A stretch of DNA of 64,000 nucleotides from VRUE01 sp963807425 (GTDB lineage: Bacteria > Actinomycetota > Thermoleophilia > Solirubrobacterales > 70-9): contig CAWEBZ010000012.1 of the NCBI GenBank assembly GCA_963807425.1, forward strand, positions 434,001-498,000, written 5' to 3'. The number at the start of each line of letters is the position of its first letter. The first letter of the stretch is position 1. A program made the position numbers and the translations under genes. Shown piece by piece: positions 59,701 to 64,000 of this stretch. Below the pieces are notes generated by a model. The model searched no databases and was not told where the DNA came from. It was given only the letters and a program-made list of their open reading frames with translations.

Positions 59701-62700
59701 CGGTCTTGGCCGAGAGGGTTAGGGGGGCATGGACGGGGAGAGGCCTGGCCGGAGAGTGGTCCTCGCCCTCTCGGCCCGCCGGCGCGGGCGCTTCCTCCAA
59801 GATCACGTGCGCGTTGGTGCCGCTGATCCCGAAGGAGGAGACCGCCGCTCTCCTCGGCTTGCCGTTGGGCTGCCAGGACACCGGCTCGGTCAGCAGCTCG
59901 ATCTCTCCTGCCTCCCAGTCGACCTTGGAGGAGGGGGAGTCGATGTGAAGGCTCTTGGGCAAGAGCCCTTCGCGCATCGCCATCACCATCTTGATCACGC
60001 CCGCCGCTCCGGCCGCGGCCTGGGTATGGCCGATGTTTGACTTGATCGAGCCCAGCCTTAGCGGCTGCCCCCTGTCCTGGCCGTAGGTGGCGAGCAGGGC
60101 GCCGGCCTCGATCGGGTCCCCGAGAGTCGTTCCGGTGCCATGGGCCTCCACGGCATCGATGTCCTGCGGGGTCAGCCTCGCGTTGGCGAGGGCCTGGCGG
60201 ATCACCCGCTCCTGGGATGGGCCGTTGGGGGCGGTGAGGCCGTTGGAGGCGCCGTCCTGGTTGACGGCGGAGCCGCGCAGGACGGCGAGGATCGGGTGGC
60301 CTTCTCGTTCCGCATCGGAGAGGCGGGAGACCAAGAGCATCCCCACTCCCTCCGACCAACCGACTCCGTCGGCCGAATCGGAGAAGGACTTGCTGCGGCC
60401 GTCGGGGGAGAGGCCGCGCTGGCGGGAGAACTCGGTGAAGAGGTTGGGTGTGGAGAGCACGGTCACTCCACCGGCGAGGGCGAAGTCGCACTCGCCGCTT
60501 CGCAGTGCCTGGGAAGCAAGGTGAAGCGTCACCAGCGACGAAGAGCAAGCGGTGTCGACCGTCATCGCCGGGCCCTCCAATCCCAGGGTGTAGGCGACCC
60601 GGCCGGTGACGACGCTGCCCGAGGTGCCGGCGGCGAGGTAGCCCTCAAACTCATCGGGGACCGAGCCCAGGCGGGTCCCGTAGTCCTGGTACATCACGCC
60701 GGCGAAGACCCCGGTCTGCGAACCGGCCAGCGAGCTCGGATCGATGCCGGCGTCCTCGAGCGCTTCCCAGCAGGACTCCAGCAGGAGGCGCTGCTGGGGG
60801 TCGATCGCGATCGCCTCGCGCGGGCCGATGCCGAAGAACTCGGCGTCGAAGTCGGCGGCGGCAGTGAGGAAGCCCCCCTCTTTCGTATAGCTGGTGCCTG
60901 GGTGCTCCGGATCGGGGTGGTAGAGGCGCTCCGTGTCCCAGCCGCGGTCGCTGGGGAACTCGACGATGCCGTCCTCGCCCTCCGAGAGCAGCGCCCATAG
61001 ATCGGCGGGGTCGCTTACGCCGCCCGGATAGCGGCAGGCCATGCCGAGTATCGCGATCGGCTCCTCGCTCGAGGCCCTGCGCTTGACCGCTTGCCTGCTT
61101 GCACCGCCTGCCGTCGCTTTCGCCAGCAGGTGTGCCGCCAGCTTGGCCGAGGTCGGGTAGTCGAAGACGACCGTTGCTGCCAGGCGCAGGCCGCTGAGGG
61201 CAGCGAGACGGTTCCTCAGCTCGACCGCGGCGAGCGAGTCGAAGCCGAGGTCCTTGAACGGTCTCTCGGGCTCAATCGCCTCGACACCGGTGTGGCCGAG
61301 AACGGTCGCTACCTCAGAGCGGACGAGCTCGAGCGCCACACGCGGTTGCTCCTGCTCGGAAACGTTTGCGAGCTTCCTCGCCAGCGATCCCGCCCCGGCG
61401 GAGCGAGCACCGGAGACCCGCACCAGCCCCCGCAGTAGCGGGTGCAGAGTCCCCAGCTTCGCTTGAGTCCTCAGCCCCGAGGGAATCAAACGCACGGCGA
61501 TCGCCTGCTCGGCGGGGGCGGCAAGGGCAGAGTCGAAGAGGGAGAGCCCTTCCGTATCGGAGAGCGCTCCCACTCCTGAGCGCTCTATGCGACCACGGTC
61601 GGTGTCGGAAAGACCCTCGGTAATCGCACTCTCGCTTTGCCAGTAGCCCCAGGCGATCGAGGTGCCAGCCAGCCCCTTTGCCCGGCGCTGCGACGCGAGC
61701 CCATCGAGGAAAGCGTTCGCGGCTGCGTAGTTGGACTGGCCGGGACCGCCGAGGGTGGCTGCGAGCGAGGAGAAGCAGACGAAGGCCGAGAGTTCGCTGT
61801 CTTTAGTCAGCTCGTGCAGGTTCCAGGCGCCGTCGACCTTAGGGGCGAAGACGCGCTCGACTTGCTCTGGGGACATCGAGTCGATCAGGCCGTCGTCGAT
61901 CGTCCCGGCGGCGTGGATCACCGCTCCCAGGGGGTGGGACCTGGGGACCGAGGCGAGCAGCGCTTTGACCTGGGCCTTGTCGGATACGTCGCAGGCGGCG
62001 ATCTTTGCCTTGGCTCCCAGCTCCTTCAGCTCTTTGACCAGTTCCTTGGCTCCCTTCGCTTTCGTCCCGCTTCTGGAGGCGAGTAGGAGGTGCTCGGCGC
62101 CGTGCTCGGTAACCAGATGGCGGGCCAAACGGGAGCCGAGGGCGCCGGTGGCGCCGGTCATGAGGATCGTCTTCTCGGGGTCGAAGCCGGGTGCTTGTTC
62201 TTCGGGGGGTGCAATCCGGGTTGCCCTGGGAACCGATGCCTTCCCTTCGCGCAGGGCGAGCTGGGGCTCCCCGCTCGCAAGGGCCTGGGAGATCACGGCC
62301 TCGGATGCATCGCTTCCATCGGTGTCGAGAAGGACGAAGGAGCCGGGGTGCTCTGACTGGGCGGAGCGGACCATGCCCCAGAGGGAGGCTTGGGCGAGGT
62401 CTGGGGACTCGCCCTCTCCGGTGGCGATCGCTGCCTGGGTGACGAGGACGAAGCGGGCATCCTCGGAGCGCTCTGCGGCAAGCCAGTCTTGGATCGCGGC
62501 GAGGGCTTGCTCGGCGGCCTTCTTCGCCGCGGTCGGAGGATCGGCCTTCGGGTCCGGAGCCTCGGGGCGATGGATCGCGACTTCCAGAGCCTCTGCCTCT
62601 GCTTCCTCTCCTTCGGGCAGCGCCAGCTCCTGCCATTCAATCCCCAAGAGGCCCTGCTGGGCCTGGCGTGCACTCTGCAGTTGCTCGGAGGAGAGCGGGC

Positions 62701-64000
62701 GCAAGGAGAGACTCCCGACCTGGGCGACGGGAGATCCGGAGGAATCGGCGAGGGTCAGGGAGGCTTTCTCCTCCGAGGTGGAGATCCGGACCCGTAGCTC
62801 CGCCGCGCCCTGGCCGTGAAGGGAGACATCGCTCCAGGAGAAGGGGAGCCGGAGCGAGTCTTGGCTCTGGTCTGCCTGGGTCAGACCGATCCCGTGAAGC
62901 GCCGCATCGAGGAGCGCCGGGTGGATCCCGAAACGCTCGGCTTCCGCGGTCTGCTCCTCGGCCAGCGCCACCTCGGCATAGATCTCCTCCCCGTCCCTCC
63001 ATGCCTGGGTTAGGCCCTGGAAGGCCGGCCCGTATTCCAGTCCCGCTTCGGCCAGTCGCTCGTAGAGGTCCTCGGCCTCGAGCGGCTCGGCGCCTTCTGG
63101 GGGCCAGTGGTCGAGGGGCTCGGGTTCCTCGGTGGGCTCGGAGGAGAGGGTTCCGGTCGCATGCGTCTGCCACTCGCTCTCTTCATCCGTGTTCTGCTCT
63201 CGCGAGTAGATCGCGATCTGCCTGTCGCCTTGCTCGTCCGGCTCGGTAACGGTGAGCTGTATCGCTACCGAGCCTCGCTCGGAGAAGATCAGGGGAGCCT
63301 GCAGGGTCAGCTCCCCTATCTGGGAGGCGCCGAGGCGCCCCGCAGCGTTTAGGGCCAGCTCCAGGAAGGCGGTTCCGGGGAGCAGGACGTTGCCGGCGAG
63401 GGCGTGGTCCCTTAGCCAAGGGTGGGTGGAGAGAGAGATCTGGCCGGTCAGGGTCAGGCTCTCGGAGTCGGGAGATTCGATCGCTGCGCCGAGCAGCGGG
63501 TGCTCTGCATCCGTTAGCCCGATCGCGCTGGGATCTCCTCCGTTGGCCGACCCCTCGAGCCAGTAGCGCTTGCGCTGGAAGGGATAGGTGGGCAGGGGGA
63601 CGCGCTTGGCTCCCGTGCCTTGGAAGAAGGCGCTCCAGTCGACCTTCGCTCCCGATACGTGGGCTCGTGCCAAGGCGCCGGAGAGAGACTCGGCTTCGTC
63701 CCTTCCCTCGCGCAGGGTGGGGGTCGCGGTTCCTGGGCGCTCATCTGTCTCCAGGGTCTGGGCGGCCATCGCCGAGAGCACCGGATCGGGCCCGATCTCC
63801 ACGAAGGCTGTTGCGCCGAGCTTGGCCAGGGTGGAGACGGAGTCGGCGAAGCGAACCGCTTCTCTTGCCTGGGAGACCCAGTAGGCGGGGTCTTGGGCTT
63901 GAGAGGGATCGAGAAGCTCGCCGCTTAGGTTGGAGACGATCGGGATCTGGGGCTCTGCGTAGGAGAGGGAGCTTGCGAGCTTCGCGAAGTCCTCCAGCAT
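44606..64000 (-). CDS. PKS-A: type I modular polyketide synthase, at least 3.5 modules (5' end outside window)
   Basis: At least 6464 residues in one open frame that continues past the right edge; the apparent first Met is internal, inside an AT domain. Modules in order: A0 (end of AT, DH, KR, ACP), A1 (KS-AT-DH-KR-ACP), A2 (KS-AT-DH-KR-ACP), A3 (KS-AT-DH-ER-KR-ACP). KS cysteines (DTACSSS) and the histidine motifs HGTGT and GHTQAAAG are intact in all three KS seen. DHs carry HALAG or HAVAG (normal HxxxG) and DAALH. The C-terminus ends DEEMFEMLDLELEQP, a docking-type acidic helix that should pair with the basic coiled coil at the PKS-B N-terminus. The stop overlaps the PKS-B start (GTGA). The loading module and earlier modules must lie to the right of the window. 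Confidence 0.97.
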   Translation of the reverse strand: MLEDFAKLASSLSYAEPQIPIVSNLSGELLDPSQAQDPAYWVSQAREAVRFADSVSTLAKLGATAFVEIGPDPVLSAMAAQTLETDERPGTATPTLREGRDEAESLSGALARAHVSGAKVDWSAFFQGTGAKRVPLPTYPFQRKRYWLEGSANGGDPSAIGLTDAEHPLLGAAIESPDSESLTLTGQISLSTHPWLRDHALAGNVLLPGTAFLELALNAAGRLGASQIGELTLQAPLIFSERGSVAIQLTVTEPDEQGDRQIAIYSREQNTDEESEWQTHATGTLSSEPTEEPEPLDHWPPEGAEPLEAEDLYERLAEAGLEYGPAFQGLTQAWRDGEEIYAEVALAEEQTAEAERFGIHPALLDAALHGIGLTQADQSQDSLRLPFSWSDVSLHGQGAAELRVRISTSEEKASLTLADSSGSPVAQVGSLSLRPLSSEQLQSARQAQQGLLGIEWQELALPEGEEAEAEALEVAIHRPEAPDPKADPPTAAKKAAEQALAAIQDWLAAERSEDARFVLVTQAAIATGEGESPDLAQASLWGMVRSAQSEHPGSFVLLDTDGSDASEAVISQALASGEPQLALREGKASVPRATRIAPPEEQAPGFDPEKTILMTGATGALGSRLARHLVTEHGAEHLLLASRSGTKAKGAKELVKELKELGAKAKIAACDVSDKAQVKALLASVPRSHPLGAVIHAAGTIDDGLIDSMSPEQVERVFAPKVDGAWNLHELTKDSELSAFVCFSSLAATLGGPGQSNYAAANAFLDGLASQRRAKGLAGTSIAWGYWQSESAITEGLSDTDRGRIERSGVGALSDTEGLSLFDSALAAPAEQAIAVRLIPSGLRTQAKLGTLHPLLRGLVRVSGARSAGAGSLARKLANVSEQEQPRVALELVRSEVATVLGHTGVEAIEPERPFKDLGFDSLAAVELRNRLAALSGLRLAATVVFDYPTSAKLAAHLLAKATAGGASRQAVKRRASSEEPIAILGMACRYPGGVSDPADLWALLSEGEDGIVEFPSDRGWDTERLYHPDPEHPGTSYTKEGGFLTAAADFDAEFFGIGPREAIAIDPQQRLLLESCWEALEDAGIDPSSLAGSQTGVFAGVMYQDYGTRLGSVPDEFEGYLAAGTSGSVVTGRVAYTLGLEGPAMTVDTACSSSLVTLHLASQALRSGECDFALAGGVTVLSTPNLFTEFSRQRGLSPDGRSKSFSDSADGVGWSEGVGMLLVSRLSDAEREGHPILAVLRGSAVNQDGASNGLTAPNGPSQERVIRQALANARLTPQDIDAVEAHGTGTTLGDPIEAGALLATYGQDRGQPLRLGSIKSNIGHTQAAAGAAGVIKMVMAMREGLLPKSLHIDSPSSKVDWEAGEIELLTEPVSWQPNGKPRRAAVSSFGISGTNAHVILEEAPAPAGREGEDHSPARPLPVHAPLTLSAKTELALRDAAARLRTHLTDNPELEPADVAYSLTATRSLFEHRGVALGEDREQLLSALDSVSRGKRSPAALTGTAPATQRPVFLFPGQGSQAVGMAQELVEASPSFRARIEVCEEALSPHVEWSLQEVLADAKGEWLDRLDIVQPALFAVMISLAGLWRECGVEPAAVVGHSQGEIAAAHFAGALSLEDASRIVCLRAKAMAKLAGKGAMLSVSVGRAEIEPLLGPRADRVSLAAVNGPASLVLSGEPDALKDLRAICEEREIRAQQIAVDYAAHSTQIEDLKEELLEAFAPISPQSSDIPFHSTLEARRIDTAELGPEYWYRNLRETVLLQPVLDSLLAQGQRAFVEISPHPVLAFALQETIDSALDDPGQATVLGTLRRDEGGGERFSRSLAEAHVSGVEVDWQTFFKDTGAKRVPLPTYPFQRKRYWLEGSANAGDPSAIGQIDAAHPLLAAAIESPDSESLTLTGQISLSTHPWLRDHALAGNVLLPGTAFLELALNAAGRLGASQIGELTLQAPLIFSERGSVAIQLTVTEPDEQGDRQIAIYSREQNTDEESEWQTHATGTLSSEPTEEPEPLDHWPPEGAEPLEAEDLYERLAEAGLEYGPAFQGLTQAWRDGEDVYAEVSLAEEQTAEAERYGIHPALLDAALHGAALAADEGESPKLPFSWQGVSLHTSGARELRVKLSPSGEDGISLLVADRAGSPVARVDSLAIRALSAEQLRGARQAQQGLLAIEWQELSLSGQEADAPEVTIHRPEADLDADPSAAARAAAEETLAAIQEWLASERPEDSRFVLVTQGAIATTEGESPDLAQASLWGLMRSAQSEHPGAFVLIDSDGSDASEAAIAAALASGEPQIALREGAASAPRATRIAPAEEQAPNFDPDKTILITGATGALGSRLARHLIVEHGVKHLLLTSRSGAKAKGAKELTEELKELGAKAKIAACDVADKEQVEDLLGSISKAHPLGAVVHAAGTIDDGLIDSMSPERIERVFAPKADGAWNLHELTKGQELSAFVCFSSIAATLGGPGQSNYAASNAFLDGLASRRRANGLAATSIAWGLWETESEMTGGLSGVDRGRMERSGMGALSDEEGLALFDSALAAGSEQAIAMRLIPAGLRAQAKLGVLHPLLRGLVRTPTSRHGTAAGAFAARLARAPQAEHEELCLTLVREEVATVLGHGSAAAIEPERPFKDLGFDSLAAVELRNRLGVVSGLRLPPTLIFDYPTSAKLAAHLLAEATASGATVRAVQRQSASEEPIAILGMACRYPGGVSDPKELWTLLSQGEDGISEFPDDRGWNLERLFHPDHEHRGTSYAKEGGFLGTAADFDAEFFGIGPREATAIDPQQRLLLESCWEALEDAGIDPTSLGGSQTGVFAGLMYQDYGTRLGSVPDEFEGYLAAGTSGSVVTGRVAYALGLEGPAMTVDTACSSSLVALHLAAQALRGGECSLALAGGVTVLSTPNLFTEFSRQRNLAPDGRCKSFAEAADGTGAAEGVGMLLVSRLSEAERQGHPILAVLRGSAVNQDGASNGLTAPNGPSQERVIRQALANARLTPQDIDVVEAHGTGTTLGDPIEAGALLATYGQDRGQPLRLGSIKSNIGHTQAAAGAAGVIKMVLAMREGLLPKSLHIDSPSSKVDWEAGEIELLREPQPWEPNGRPRRAAVSSFGISGTNAHVILEEAPSPSAEKTDGGEAPVKPLPTQISLPLSAKTEPALREAAARLRTHLAENPELELADVAYSLTATRSLFEHRGVALGEDREQLLSALALLGEGATSPNAIAAKATPGKLAYLFSGQGAQRAEMGKELYETHPVFKEALDQACAEIDPHLDQPLEDLLFAENGSEEAELLDRTQYTQPALFAIELALYRQLESYGLKPDLLAGHSIGEITAAHIAGVFDLPDAAKLICARGALMGELPAGGAMVAVEATEAEANTFLEDKGKELAIAAINGPSSVVLSGEEKEIEEAQAHFEAQGKKTKRLSVSHAFHSPLIEPMLEDFEQVASSLSFAEPKIPIVSNLSGELLDPSQAQDPAYWVSQARDAVRFADSVSTLAKLGATAFVEIGPEPVLSAMAAQTLETDERPGTAIPTLREGRDEAESLSGALARAHASGASVDWSAFFKDMGAKRVPLPTYPFQRKRYWLEGSAGTGNLSAAGLAGVEHPLLAAEVESPDSESLALTGQISLSTHPWLKDHALAGNVLLPGTAFLELALNTAERLGASRVGELTLQAPLIFSERGSVAIQLTASEPDEQGDRQIAIYSREQNTDEEEESEWQTHATGTLSSEPTEAPEPLDQWPPEGAEPLDTDDLYERLAEAGLEYGPAFQGLTQAWSDGEEIYAEVALAEEQTAEAERYGIHPALLDAALHGIGLTQADQSQDSPRLPFSWSDVSLHGQGAAELRVRISTSEEGASLTLADSSGSPVARVGDLSLRPVSSEQLQSARQAQQGLLGIEWQELSLPEEEEAEGPEATIHRPEPADPKADPPTAARKAAEESLAAIQEWLASERPEDSRFVLVTQAAIATGEGESPDLAQASLWGMVRSAQSEHPGSFVLLDTDGSDASEAAISSSLASGEPQVALREGKASVPRATRIAPPEEQAPGFDPEKTILITGATGALGSRLARHLAEVHGAEHLLLTSRSGSKAKGAKELQAQLEELGAKAKIAACDVSDKAQVKALLDSITESHPLGAVIHAAGTIDDGLIDSMSPERIERVFAPKADGAWNLHELTKDSELSAFVCFSSLAATLGGPGQSNYAAANAFLDGLASKRKTEGLPVSSIAWGVWEAESEMTAGLSDADRARMERSGIAALADAEGLALFDSALAAGAEQAIAMRTIPAGLRAQAKLGALHPLLRGLVRGSGARSGGAAGSLARKLAAVSEGEREAVVLELVRAEVATVLGHAGADAIDPQRSFKDLGFDSLAAVELRNRLSALSGLRLPPTVVFDYPTAAKLAAHLLAEATAGGAAKQAVKRRTASEEPIAILGMACRYPGGVGDPEELWQLLEQGTDGISEFPTDRGWDTERLYHPDPEHRGTSYAKEGGFLEAAADFDAEFFGIGPREATAIDPQQRLLLESCWEALEDAGIDPSSLAGSQTGVFAGVMYQDYGARLGSVPGELEGYLAAGTSGSVVTGRVAYALGLEGPAMTVDTACSSSLVTLHLASQALRSGECDLALAGGVTVLSSPGVFTEFSRQRGLSPDGRSKPFADAADGVGWAEGVGVLALTRLSDAQREGHPILAVLRGSAVNQDGASNGLTAPNGPSQERVIRQALANARLTPADIDVVEAHGTGTTLGDPIEAGALLATYGQDRETPLRLGSIKSNIGHTQAAAGAAGVIKMVMAMREGLLPKSLHIDSPSSKVDWEAGEIELLTEPQAWEPNGKPRRAAVSSFGISGTNAHVILEEAPAAALVEEQGGGEAPVRPLLAQIPLAVSAKSEPALREAAARLHAHLQESPNLDLADVSYSLTATRSLFEQRAVAFGESREEILAALDCLAQGTESSHAVRGTARADHHPVFLFPGQGSQAAGMALGLVETSPAFATRIEKCEEALSPYVDWSLGEILRDSKGKWLDRLDIVQPALFAVMVSLAELWRECGVEPSAVIGHSQGEIAAACFIGALSLEDAARIVCLRARAMAKIAGQGAMLSVSLPLEEIEPILGPYADRVSLAAINGPASLVLSGEPEALGDLGAICEERDIRAQKIAVDYAAHSAQIGDLEEELLEAFAPISPQSTEIPFHSTLEGKPVDTAELDAAYWYRNLRETVLLQPVLDSLLSQGQRAFMEISPHPVLSFAVQETIDRSLPAEETATVLGTLRRDEGGAGRFARSLAEAHVAGAAIDWSVFFQGTEAKRVPLPTYPFQRKRYWLEGSAGTGNLSAAGLAGVEHPLLGAATTLAGGEQWLFTGRLSLQSHPWLADHAVAGNVLLPGTAFLELALQAGRQADTPTVSELTLEAPLVLPEQGALQLQVSLADPDEEGERQISIHSRPEAAQQEEETEWSRHATGTLSTATPESPKSLDQWPPEGAEPIDLTDAYGHLADLGLEYGPAFQGLAQAWRDGKGIYAEVALAEEQTAEAQRYGIHPALLDAALHGAAFGAGEEGSPRLPFSWQGVSLQRPGARELRVRISPRGEEAISLSIADREGEPVASVDSLATRALSPEQLRASQAKQGLLEIEWQELALPERGETEAPGVTLYRPEPEDEDADLPPAARHATERALAAVQEWLAAERPKDARFALVTEGAIATAEGESPDLAQASLWGLMRSAQSEHSGSFVLIDSDGTEVSEAAIALALATGEPQIALREGVAVVPRAKPLSSTPERLIPPAGHWRLDAPKRGTLESLDLLPCQEEPLGPTGVRVRMRAAGLNFRDVLIALGLYPGEAPIGSEGAGVVIEVGEEVEDLAPGDRVMGLIADAFAPSATTDRSLLVSIPKGWSFEQAAAIPTVFSTAHYGLVDLASLKKGEKVLIHAGAGGVGMAAIGIAHHLGAEVYATASPAKWETLEGLGLPKERISSSRDLEFVERFQDQGIDVVLNSLAGEFVDASLSLLEEGGRFLEMGKTDVRDAEEVQKAHPGVSYRAFDAIEAGYERLGQILAEIATLLSRGALSHSPVSTWDVREAPAAFRHLREGLNVGKVVLALPRPIDPDKTILITGATGVLGSRLARHLVEVHGAKHLLLASRSGTKAKGAKELAEELKELGAKAKVAACDVSDKAQVQELLASIPKSHPLGAAIHAAGAIDDGLIDSMSPERIERVFAPKADGAWNLHELTKGQELSAFVCFSSIAATLGGPGQSNYAAANAFLDGLAQKRAAQGLPASSIAWGLWQSESEMTSHLSAADMARMEHSGIAALSDAEGLELFDAALAAASGQPLALRLVPSGLRAQAKVGALHPLLRGLVRVSGARSTPSVSLEKRLASLPAAQREQAVLDLVRAEVAGVLGHGSHASIEGQKDFKSLGFDSLAAVELRNRLGAATALRFPATLVFDYPTSLELAAYLLARAAPAGSSVEKGTDGVELELDRLDVEEPDLTDATDEEMFEMLDLELEQP
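50452..51004 (-). repeat. Intermodule repeat ACP(A2)-linker-KS(A3)
   Basis: Partner of 39005-39557, located in a different gene. The flanking KR DNA (about 51560-51990 against 40110-40545) is also almost identical. Confidence 0.85.
50798..55950 (-). other. Module A2: KS-AT-DH-KR-ACP, malonyl
   Basis: KS about 54660-55945, AT about 53300-54350 with GHSIGE and HAFH (about 53747-53762), DH about 52380-53270 with HALAG, KR about 51340-52330 with IDD, ACP about 50840-51040. Its ACP and the following linker are identical in DNA to those after B1. Confidence 0.88.
55950..61070 (-). other. Module A1: KS-AT-DH-KR-ACP, branched extender
   Basis: KS about 59800-61065, AT about 58430-59500 with GHSQGE and YAAH (about 58886-58898), DH about 57480-58400 with HALAG, KR about 56480-57460 with IDD and QSNYAASNAF, ACP about 56000-56190. 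Predicted branched unit with a double bond. Confidence 0.88.
61070..64000 (-). other. Module A0 (partial): AT end-DH-KR-ACP
   Basis: The visible AT end (IPIVSNLSGELLDPSQAQ) matches the malonyl-type ATs of A2, B2, B3 and C1, but the specificity motif itself is outside. DH about 62640-63520 with HALAG and DAALHG. KR about 61640-62600 with GATGALG and IDD. ACP about 61130-61340 with GFDSL. Confidence 0.85.

Noticed and set aside
63998..64000. ATG at the right edge as the start of PKS-A
   Set aside because: The codon is inside an AT domain; the frame stays open to the edge and the usual N-terminal KS and docking parts are missing, so the gene continues outside the window.

Overview
This window is high-GC actinobacterial DNA. 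A deep-branching actinobacterium of the Thermoleophilia/Solirubrobacterales type is my best guess, based on the tig-clpP-clpX arrangement, the GH15 glucoamylase/trehalase-like protein, the secreted RTX-like protein and many GTG/TTG starts. That placement is an inference. The window has two very different halves.

Left part (1 to about 11.3 kb) is ordinary chromosome. On the minus strand lie a trigger factor gene, clpP, an M23 peptidase and the 5' part of clpX. A small GNAT acetyltransferase on the plus strand sits between the peptidase and clpX. Upstream of tig on the same strand are a 48-residue ORF, a membrane-anchored spermidine-synthase-like protein and a CtaG-like cytochrome oxidase assembly protein. 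On the plus strand follow a GH15 hydrolase, an ArsR-type regulator with a recognisable promoter/operator, a small unknown protein, a STAS-domain protein and a secreted Cys-containing RTX-like repeat protein. Nearly every gene here is broken by one-base indels that switch frame and back. I read these as sequencing errors, not pseudogenes, because the protein families stay recognisable across the frames.

Right part (about 10.5 to 64 kb) is one minus-strand biosynthetic gene cluster. It runs from the right edge to the left: PKS-A (5' end outside the window), PKS-B, PKS-C, PKS-D with a C-terminal thioesterase, a class I SAM methyltransferase, a crotonyl-CoA carboxylase/reductase-like enzyme and an alpha/beta hydrolase. 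The PKS genes are joined by 4-bp overlaps (A/B, C/D) or a 36-bp gap (B/C) and carry matching docking-type ends, so the assembly order A-B-C-D is well supported.

The window holds nine complete extension modules plus the end of a tenth. Eight have DH and a B-type KR (A0, A1, A2, B1, B2, B3, C1, D1). One has DH, ER and KR (A3). The last (D2) has a DH but no KR and ends in the TE. Read by co-linearity this predicts a polyene chain: at least three conjugated C=C (A0-A2), one saturated branched unit (A3), five conjugated C=C (B1, B2, B3, C1, D1), then a beta-keto terminus. AT motifs suggest malonyl units at A2, B2, B3, C1 and probably A0, and branched units at A1, A3, B1, D1, D2. The CCR-like gene could supply ethylmalonyl-CoA or a related extender. 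The loading module and first modules are off the right edge.

PKS modules repeat about every 5.1-5.2 kb, and parts are essentially identical at the DNA level (2.2 kb, 1.1 kb and 0.55 kb blocks). This points to recent module duplication or gene conversion, and it is a place where an assembly can collapse.
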